64,000 nucleotides of DNA from Bdellovibrio sp. BCCA (GTDB taxonomy: Bacteria > Bdellovibrionota > Bdellovibrionia > Bdellovibrionales > Bdellovibrionaceae), in contig NZ_JBBNAC010000001.1 in assembly GCF_037996825.1 (NCBI RefSeq), forward strand, positions 2,914,001 to 2,978,000. The letters run 5' to 3'. Under the pieces are notes generated by a model. The model was not told the DNA's origin, did not search any database, and saw nothing but the letters and a program-made list of their open reading frames with translations. Positions 58,538 through 64,000 of the stretch are shown here, piece after piece. Numbering within the stretch: position 1 is the first letter of the stretch; every line of letters starts with the position of its first letter. The position numbers were made by a program, and so were the translations under genes.

Positions 58538-60312
58538 TCGTACTCCAGTTGATCCCTCAACTCTAATAACGGTAAGAAGTTAGGTTCCGATTGCAGACCT
58601 GCGCGGACATAGTCGTACGCTTTCGTGCGATCGTTGTTACGCATTACCACCCAAGCCAAACCATAAAGAGCAACGGCATTCTTTGGATCTTGATTGTAAA
58701 CTTGCGTGTAAGCATTTTGTGCACAAGTGATATCTTGAGTATTAATACAGATATCGCCTAACAAAAGATTCTTTACCGACAGCGTTTGCAACTCCGGCAT
58801 TTTTAATATCGTTGTCGCCTCGGGAAGACGGCCGATTTTCGCCAGGTAACTGGCTTGAGTTGCGAGCACATAAGGATCTTTCGGTGCTTCAGCCAAAGCC
58901 TCTTGCAAAAGTTTGGCGGCATCAGAGTCACGATTGACTTCCATTAAACACACGGCACGCAAAGCTTTTAGTTCCGGATGCGGATTTTGTTTTTGATAAA
59001 CTTCCGCGCAATATTTCTCTAGATAATCCCACTGAGTGAAACGCCACTCCACATGCAAAGGATGCGTGTAGTTGCGCGCTTGTCCCGGCATTTGATTAAG
59101 AAATTGAACGACCGATTGATTTACGCCATCGACATCGCCCAAAATACTTTGCGCATAAACCACAAACAACAAGAGTTCTTGGCGCAAATAACCTGTTTTT
59201 TGAACGTTGGCTTTAATATCGCGAATCAGAGATTGAAGAGCATTGGAGTCTGAATTCGCTTTTGCATACTCAACAGTTGAAAGAGCGCGACCAAAAAGAG
59301 CCAAAACAGATTGCGGATTCTTGCGATAAATCGCATCGAAATCACGCATGGCCTCGCCATAATTTCCTTTTTTCTGCTGAATGATCGCAAGATTCAACAA
59401 CGCTGAAACGTTGAAGGGCTCATGACCAATAGCTTTTTGCAAAGTATCTTCGGCTTGTTTTAGATCCCCGTCCATCATGTAAGAAACGGCGATGCCCAGA
59501 TAAGCATCTACGATCTCCGCACGACTGCGACCTTCCTGGACAAGGGCCCGCTCCAAAATTCTTCGTCCCATCAAACTTTGACGGTCTTCAGAAATAAGTA
59601 CAGACGCCATTTGCACCTGAGATTCCGCGTCGGGTTCTTTAAGTTTTGTGGCCTTGAGATAAGCCTGCAAAGACTTTTCGTAAAGCCCCAAAGTTTTATA
59701 GCGAATCGCCTGATTCATGAGTTCGTCATAACCCATGCTTTTCTTTTTATCTTTTTGCGAAAGTCCAAAGATCACAACACCGGCTACCGCAATGGCCGCC
59801 ACAATCATGCTCCAACGAAGAACGTTAGATTTCTGACGAAGCTTTCCTTGAAGACGCGTATCTCCTGTTGCCCCGTAACTTTTTGCAGCCGCTGGTGCCG
59901 CGACCGAACGAGTGCTTAGAGGCTCCACCATTGGTGTCACGTCTTTCATCGTATCACGTTGCACTGGTGGCGGAGTCAGATCCAAATTCGGAGGCACTGG
60001 TGTCGGCGTTAAATCATCCGTCATATGAATGACGTCAGTGCGAGTGATCGCCGTGTGTTGGGCAATCGACTGAGTCATGGTTTGTTCAGAGTGAGAATCT
60101 TGCTCTTCACGGATGTTTTTTACGATATCCATGAAAAGTTTGTTTTCGCGGATATAACTCCAACGCCCTTCCGGCAGACGAACTTCATCAATGATGGAGA
60201 TTTGTTTTGTGCGAAGATGTTCCGTGACTTCAGCTAACGTAAACGGACCGAGAATCCTTGTTGAGGATTTAACCAACCAATTTTTCTCGGTGCTGCCTAC
60301 ATCCGCTGTCAT
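58534..60312 (-). CDS. GYF_2 and TPR membrane protein
   Basis: A 592-residue protein. Residues about 10-65 are a GYF_2 domain (W-L-V-K-S-S-T-R-I-L-G-P-F-T-L-A-E-V), then a Pro/Thr-rich linker, one transmembrane helix near 170-190 (S-M-I-V-A-A-I-A-V-A-G-V-V-I-F-G-L), and from about 200 to the end some nine tetratricopeptide repeats (for example Y-E-K-S-L-Q-A-Y-L-K-A-T-K, G-D-L-K-Q-A-E-D-T-L-Q-K-A-I). Topology predicts a cytoplasmic GYF_2 domain and periplasmic TPRs. It lies 2 bp downstream of mlaD, so a link with lipid transport or cell-envelope assembly is possible. Confidence 0.88.
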   Translation of the reverse strand: MTADVGSTEKNWLVKSSTRILGPFTLAEVTEHLRTKQISIIDEVRLPEGRWSYIRENKLFMDIVKNIREEQDSHSEQTMTQSIAQHTAITRTDVIHMTDDLTPTPVPPNLDLTPPPVQRDTMKDVTPMVEPLSTRSVAAPAAAKSYGATGDTRLQGKLRQKSNVLRWSMIVAAIAVAGVVIFGLSQKDKKKSMGYDELMNQAIRYKTLGLYEKSLQAYLKATKLKEPDAESQVQMASVLISEDRQSLMGRRILERALVQEGRSRAEIVDAYLGIAVSYMMDGDLKQAEDTLQKAIGHEPFNVSALLNLAIIQQKKGNYGEAMRDFDAIYRKNPQSVLALFGRALSTVEYAKANSDSNALQSLIRDIKANVQKTGYLRQELLLFVVYAQSILGDVDGVNQSVVQFLNQMPGQARNYTHPLHVEWRFTQWDYLEKYCAEVYQKQNPHPELKALRAVCLMEVNRDSDAAKLLQEALAEAPKDPYVLATQASYLAKIGRLPEATTILKMPELQTLSVKNLLLGDICINTQDITCAQNAYTQVYNQDPKNAVALYGLAWVVMRNNDRTKAYDYVRAGLQSEPNFLPLLELRDQLEYE

Positions 60313-60314
60313 AC

Positions 60315-61685
60315 TTAGAATGGTGCCTTCGTTAAGAGAAGTTTAAGATCGTCGTTCGTAAGGAAAAGTCCCGCGCCCAAATAACCGGATCTTGCATTCG
60401 CTTTATCGAAGGCATCATTGATACCGCCGGTAATGTAAATACCGCGATACAAAGTATAAGAAAGAGAGCTTCGGACATTTGTTTTACTAAAGTCGAAAGC
60501 TTCCATCGTGAATTTCAATTTGCGACGGAAGAAGAAGTAATCAATACCAAATCCACCGGAGTTCTCGATCAAACCACCTTTAAGCGTAAGATCCCAAAAG
60601 TTCTTCGCAAAGAGCACCGTGAATTTGATTTTGTTCTGATAAGTTTTAACTTCCGTGTAATCAGAAGGAGCACCGCCGCCCGTTCCTGTCACCTGTGTGC
60701 GAGTCGTTTCAACCACACCGGCTGGGTCATCCACCACAGCGATATAGTAATAACGATCTAGACCCGGTTGGATTTGCACCCCGATATAAGATTTCGTTTT
60801 ACCAACATCACCTAAGTATTCCGCTCTGAAATCAAATGCGGTTTGGATTCTTGTCGCGGTATCAAGCATTCCGCTAAGACCGTCAATGGCTGAAGATACG
60901 TTTTCGGCTGTTTGCTCATCGCTGACAAGCTTACCGATAGCGCCTTCACCTTTGTTGATTTTAGAGGTGATCTCGTCCAGGTTTTTAACTGAGTTCGACA
61001 AGCGCTTCCAAGTTTCTTTCAAACCTGTTTCGCTCTTGTCATTCATAACTTCTTTAAGAGATGTCGTGATGCTGTGAACGTCGTCAACGATGTCACCGAT
61101 TTTATCTTTGTTCTCGGTTGTCATCTGAGCCAGATCGCCCGTGAGTGTTTCGATATTCTTAACGATACGACCTAAGATATGTTTACGGGTTCCGTCTTCG
61201 GAAGTCGCCTCTTGAAGATTTTTTGCGACTTCTTTCAGTGATGTTGTCACTTCAGAAACTTGAGTCATCAAGTTATCCAAAGACCCGCCGTCTTTCACGG
61301 TTAAGATCTGCGCGTTGTCTTCTAAAGGAGGATCTGTTGGTGAGCCCGGATAAACTTCGACGTGCTTGTCGCCCAAGATCCCTTGCGCTTTGACTTCAAC
61401 AGATGCTGATGTCGTCAAAGCAACATCGGATTTAACAGTGATATCAATACGGGCTTTGCCATCTTGAAGAGTGATGTTTTTAATCACACCGACCGGGATA
61501 CCTGCAGAACGAACTGCGGAGTTTTTAACAAGACCACCGGCATTGGGAAGAAGGAACCAGGCTTTTTTTGAACGACCAAGATAGGATGGATCATCGCTCA
61601 CTCGCATGGACATGATAGCGATCAAAGATCCTACCACGATCACTAAGACACCTACTTTAAACTCTGCAGCGCGAAGCCAATTCAT
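60315..61685 (-). CDS. mlaD: MCE/MlaD-like lipid transport protein with C-terminal beta-rich domain
   Basis: A 456-residue MCE protein: one N-terminal transmembrane helix (F-K-V-G-V-L-V-I-V-V-G-S-L), then the MCE beta-barrel (about 40-125; A-G-G-L-V-K-N-S-A-V-R-S-A-G-I-P-V-G and G-I-L-G-D-K-H-V-E), a long helical region (about 130-280) that could form a needle or channel, and a beta-rich domain (about 290-450; alternating strands ending G-A-G-L-F-L-T) that resembles an outer-membrane barrel. Typical MlaD is only about 180 residues. It could span from inner to outer membrane for phospholipid transport. Overlaps mlaF by 4 bp. Confidence 0.9.
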   Translation of the reverse strand: MNWLRAAEFKVGVLVIVVGSLIAIMSMRVSDDPSYLGRSKKAWFLLPNAGGLVKNSAVRSAGIPVGVIKNITLQDGKARIDITVKSDVALTTSASVEVKAQGILGDKHVEVYPGSPTDPPLEDNAQILTVKDGGSLDNLMTQVSEVTTSLKEVAKNLQEATSEDGTRKHILGRIVKNIETLTGDLAQMTTENKDKIGDIVDDVHSITTSLKEVMNDKSETGLKETWKRLSNSVKNLDEITSKINKGEGAIGKLVSDEQTAENVSSAIDGLSGMLDTATRIQTAFDFRAEYLGDVGKTKSYIGVQIQPGLDRYYYIAVVDDPAGVVETTRTQVTGTGGGAPSDYTEVKTYQNKIKFTVLFAKNFWDLTLKGGLIENSGGFGIDYFFFRRKLKFTMEAFDFSKTNVRSSLSYTLYRGIYITGGINDAFDKANARSGYLGAGLFLTNDDLKLLLTKAPF

Positions 61686-62449
61686 TGATGTTTCATCCCT
61701 TTATTCACGAATTTCTTTACCAGCTCGATGTCCGTGTTAAAGAAATCCTCTGGAGTACCAAATAATAGAACCCGGCCACTATCTAACATCGCAATATGGT
61801 CGGCAATCCTAAACGCGGCGGCTAAGTCATGGGACACCATGATAGACGTCGTGCCTTCTCTTAATTTGTGCGTACTCAGAATCAAATTATCCACCATTTC
61901 CGTCAGAATGGGATCTAAACCCGTGGTCGGCTCATCATAGATCAAGATTTCTGGATCTAGGGCGAGAGCTCGAGCTAGACCGGTTCTCTTCTGCATTCCC
62001 CCGGAAATCTGGCTTGGTAGTTTGTTAAAATGTTTGGCCTCCAAACCGACTTGCAGAAGTTTTTCTTCCGCTATACGAAGGACCTGTGCCTCTTTCAAAT
62101 CACGACGGTGCTCAAAAAGAGGAAAACAAACATTTTCAAGAACGGTCATATCGTCAAACAAAGCGGCCGATTGAAAAAGAACTCCGAAGTTGCAGCGGAA
62201 TTTCGTCAATTCGTCTTCAGACAATTTACTGATGTCAGTTCCTAAAACTTCCACTGTGCCCGACGTCGGCTTGAAAAGACCGAGCAAGTGTTTCAGCATC
62301 ACGCTTTTTCCGGTTCCGGAAAAACCGATGATCGCCGTCAAACTTCCCTTGGGAATTTCCAAGTTGATCCCTTTAAGGATGAACTCTTTTCCTCCATCGA
62401 AAGATTTTTTTACGTCACGAAGTGAGACTGCGGATTCAACACTCATCAC
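61682..62449 (-). CDS. mlaF: MlaF-like ABC ATPase for phospholipid transport
   Basis: A 255-residue ATPase. Walker A G-F-S-G-T-G-K-S-V, signature I-S-G-G-M-Q-K-R-T-G-L-A-R-A (the G-M-x-K-R form is Mla-specific), Walker B I-L-I-Y-D-E-P-T-T-G-L-D-P and H-loop V-S-H-D are intact. It drives lipid movement with MlaE and MlaD. Overlaps both neighbours by 4 bp. No MlaB STAS or MlaC gene is in the window. Confidence 0.93.
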   Translation of the reverse strand: MMSVESAVSLRDVKKSFDGGKEFILKGINLEIPKGSLTAIIGFSGTGKSVMLKHLLGLFKPTSGTVEVLGTDISKLSEDELTKFRCNFGVLFQSAALFDDMTVLENVCFPLFEHRRDLKEAQVLRIAEEKLLQVGLEAKHFNKLPSQISGGMQKRTGLARALALDPEILIYDEPTTGLDPILTEMVDNLILSTHKLREGTTSIMVSHDLAAAFRIADHIAMLDSGRVLLFGTPEDFFNTDIELVKKFVNKGMKHQ

Positions 62450-63276
62450 GAAATTCCCATCACGTTGTAGTAGAAACGAATCAAGTTGGTTACGAAGTAA
62501 TCAAGAATAATGATACCGACCATGCTTTGCACGACGCCTTGGTTTGTGGCATCACCCACACCTTTTGCTCCGCCCGTCGTATTAAAACCACGGAAGGTGC
62601 AAATCACTGCGAAGTAAATTCCAAAGACCATGCCTTTGAAAAGACCTTCGTTGATGTGTTTGACCTCGATAAAATCCGCGATCTTTTGCCAGAACACGGC
62701 TTCGTCAAGTTGCACGAGTTTCACACAAAGAAAATAACTTCCCAGCATCGCAACGAAGTCAAAAACCGCAACGAGCAAAGGCATGCAAATCACAGCCGCG
62801 ACAATACGTGGAGAGATCAAATACTGTTTTGTATTCACACCCATGACGTCAAGCGCATCGATTTGTTCATTTACGCGCATGGTTCCCAAACGTGCCGCCA
62901 TCGCACCACCTGCGCGTGCAGCAACAATAAGACCTGTCAAAACCGGTCCCAATTCACGCGTGATACCCAGAGCCACTGTGGGGCCCACCATGTTCACGGC
63001 ATTGAAGAGTTTAAAGCCCAAATAAAGTTGGAACGACAAAGCCAACCCTGTGAAAATTCCCGTCAGACAAATAATACCGATGGATTGATTGCCGACGAAT
63101 TCCATATGACGAATGATTTCAGGAAAGCGTGACGGCTTTGCGAAAATCAAACGCACACTTTCGTTAAAAAATAAAACCACACGCCCCGTCTCAGTGATCA
63201 CACCGCGGGTCATTTTCAAGGCAAAGGCGCCGACTCCCGAAATAAAGCTGAATATATTGTGTGATGCAGTTTCCAC
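62446..63276 (-). CDS. mlaE: MlaE-like permease for phospholipid transport
   Basis: A 276-residue inner-membrane permease. Five to six helices and the core motifs E-F-V-G-N-Q-S-I-G-I-I-C-L-T-G-I-F-T-G, R-E-L-G-P-V-L-T-G-L-I-V-A-A-R-A-G-G-A-M-A-A and I-D-A-L-D-V-M-G-V-N-T are present; all are standard for MlaE/YrbE. It forms the transport core that binds MlaF. Its start shares a base with the alr stop, so the Mla genes follow alanine racemase in one transcription unit. Confidence 0.93.
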   Translation of the reverse strand: METASHNIFSFISGVGAFALKMTRGVITETGRVVLFFNESVRLIFAKPSRFPEIIRHMEFVGNQSIGIICLTGIFTGLALSFQLYLGFKLFNAVNMVGPTVALGITRELGPVLTGLIVAARAGGAMAARLGTMRVNEQIDALDVMGVNTKQYLISPRIVAAVICMPLLVAVFDFVAMLGSYFLCVKLVQLDEAVFWQKIADFIEVKHINEGLFKGMVFGIYFAVICTFRGFNTTGGAKGVGDATNQGVVQSMVGIIILDYFVTNLIRFYYNVMGIS

Positions 63277-64000
63277 TACGCCTTCTCCCCGGTATAAATA
63301 CGCGGCACTCTTTCACCGACACTTGTGAGCATTTCCCAAGTGATGGTCTTTGCCTGTTGAGCGAGCTCTTCAGGTGAAAGAAAATTTCCATCGGACCCAA
63401 AACCAAATAGTGTGACTTCCTGGTCTTTAAAATCTTTGAGATCTTTTCCCTGCACCACATCTGTCACATCCAACATCAGATAGTCCATACAAATATTTCC
63501 AACCACTGGTACGCGTTGCCCTGCAAAGAGCACGTGTCCTTGATTGGAAAGAATGCGGTGGTAACCGTCTGCATAACCGATAGGCACAACAGCAATCACA
63601 GAGTCTCTTTGCGCTTTCCATGTGCCGCTGTAGGAAACAGTTTCTCCGGTTTTGATTTGACGGTAAGTTCCCACTTGCGATTTCAAACTCATCACAGGTT
63701 TTAAATCACAGATGTTTTTGTCTGCTAATGGATTATAGCCGTAAATCATCAGGCCCGGTCGCATTCCCCACTCTTGCAATACCAAAGGATGGTTCTCGGG
63801 AACGCTCTTTTTTTGCAAAGCAAGTAAACTCAGAATTCCGGCGCTATTGAGGGAATGACTGAAGATATCGAACGGTTTAAAAACTTCGCTTACGTGATGA
63901 AGCTTAAGAAGTTGTTCAGCACTGTGCCCTTTTTCAGAAACGGCGTCTTCGCCGTTAAACAAATGAGTCACAAGAGCTTTCAAACGGATTTTTTTATTCT
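63276..64000 (-). CDS. alr: Alanine racemase, 5' end outside the window
   Basis: The C-terminal ~240 residues of a PLP-dependent alanine racemase, which makes D-alanine for peptidoglycan. The frame stays open to the right edge (TTG at 63983 is not the true start). Seen are G-M-R-P-G-L-M-I-Y-G, Y-S-G-T-W-K-A with the catalytic Tyr, V-P-I-G-Y-A-D-G-Y, V-P-V-V-G-N-I-C-M-D and the C-terminal beta domain to W-E-M-L-T-S-V-G-E-R-V-P-R. The PLP lysine is upstream of the window. It is the most upstream visible gene of the alr-mla-TPR-yhaM-cysE string. Confidence 0.9.
   Translation of the reverse strand, partial: NKKIRLKALVTHLFNGEDAVSEKGHSAEQLLKLHHVSEVFKPFDIFSHSLNSAGILSLLALQKKSVPENHPLVLQEWGMRPGLMIYGYNPLADKNICDLKPVMSLKSQVGTYRQIKTGETVSYSGTWKAQRDSVIAVVPIGYADGYHRILSNQGHVLFAGQRVPVVGNICMDYLMLDVTDVVQGKDLKDFKDQEVTLFGFGSDGNFLSPEELAQQAKTITWEMLTSVGERVPRIYTGEKA

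Noticed and set aside
1-64000. tRNA, rRNA, CRISPR array, insertion sequences, prophage or replication origin
   Set aside because: No cloverleaf, regularly spaced repeat, transposase, phage structural gene or DnaA-box cluster was seen on reading; short RNA genes could still have been missed without a covariance search.

Overview
The window reads as a continuous piece of chromosome from a Bdellovibrio-like predatory bacterium (Bdellovibrionota). The clues are the family content, not a database match: a TIGR02147/DUF4423 regulator coupled to an exported protein, a decayed HNH-endonuclease of a type found as paralogue families in Bdellovibrio, many small exported proteins and lipoproteins, GYF_2 and PilZ domain proteins, a separate peripheral-arm complex I operon, and Mla and MCE genes. 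Base composition is moderate (mid-40s % GC by eye), genes are dense on both strands, and no tRNA, rRNA, CRISPR array, insertion sequence or prophage is visible.

Layout. 1-5.9 kb: an AT-rich TPR-like gene, a Cys-repeat exported protein, an ankyrin-like lipoprotein, a receiver-less sigma-54 activator, a Xer-type recombinase and recO. 6-11.7 kb: an old yellow enzyme, a frameshifted unknown gene with a textbook -1 slippery heptamer, an outer-membrane barrel-like protein, an acyl desaturase with a coiled-coil tail and a YiiX-like lipoprotein. 11.8-16 kb: a PilZ-methyltransferase resembling PhcB next to a membrane class III cyclase, then an MFS transporter. 16-22 kb: a lysozyme-like secreted protein with a small partner, an NhaR-like LysR regulator divergent from a TerC/Alx protein, thpR, small envelope genes and a TMEM175-type channel; two of these genes share an unusual leader repeat. 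22-28.3 kb: nuoB-CD-E-F-G-I, the seven hydrophilic complex I subunits without any membrane subunit. 28.4-32.2 kb: a subtilase, then yceI-MNIO(DUF692)-DUF2063. 32-36 kb: a chemoreceptor, an L,D-transpeptidase-like protein, an unknown protein and an XRE regulator. 36.2-40 kb: a 46-codon ORF and a heterodimeric ABC exporter with a strong terminator-like hairpin inside the first gene. 40-49 kb: a vWA lipoprotein, GYF_2-PilZ protein, REC-CheX protein, broken HNH gene, VOC protein, transglutaminase-like protein and a thioesterase with phnDCE. 48.7-52.7 kb: a HAD protein, RsmI-like methylase and HrpB helicase in one overlapping operon. 52.7-56 kb: TIGR02147 regulator with exported partner, a zinc-free S4 paralogue with a coupled small protein, and a 38-residue Arg-rich protein beside a tandem/inverted repeat. 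56-64 kb: a long minus-strand gene string alr-mlaE-mlaF-mlaD-TPR-lipoprotein-yhaM-cysE, with a DUF962 gene after it.

Most genes are envelope, signalling or energy functions that fit a free-living or predatory Gram-negative. The most unusual items are the yceI-MNIO-DUF2063 operon, which lacks any visible precursor peptide and has a 14-bp inverted repeat enclosing its first start codon; the PilZ-PhcB-like methyltransferase/cyclase pair; the intragenic terminator in the ABC exporter; the -1 frameshift gene; and several tiny genes with strong ribosome-binding sites. Where the sequence supported it, I moved the start codon downstream to the methionine that has a ribosome-binding site or a clean signal peptide.
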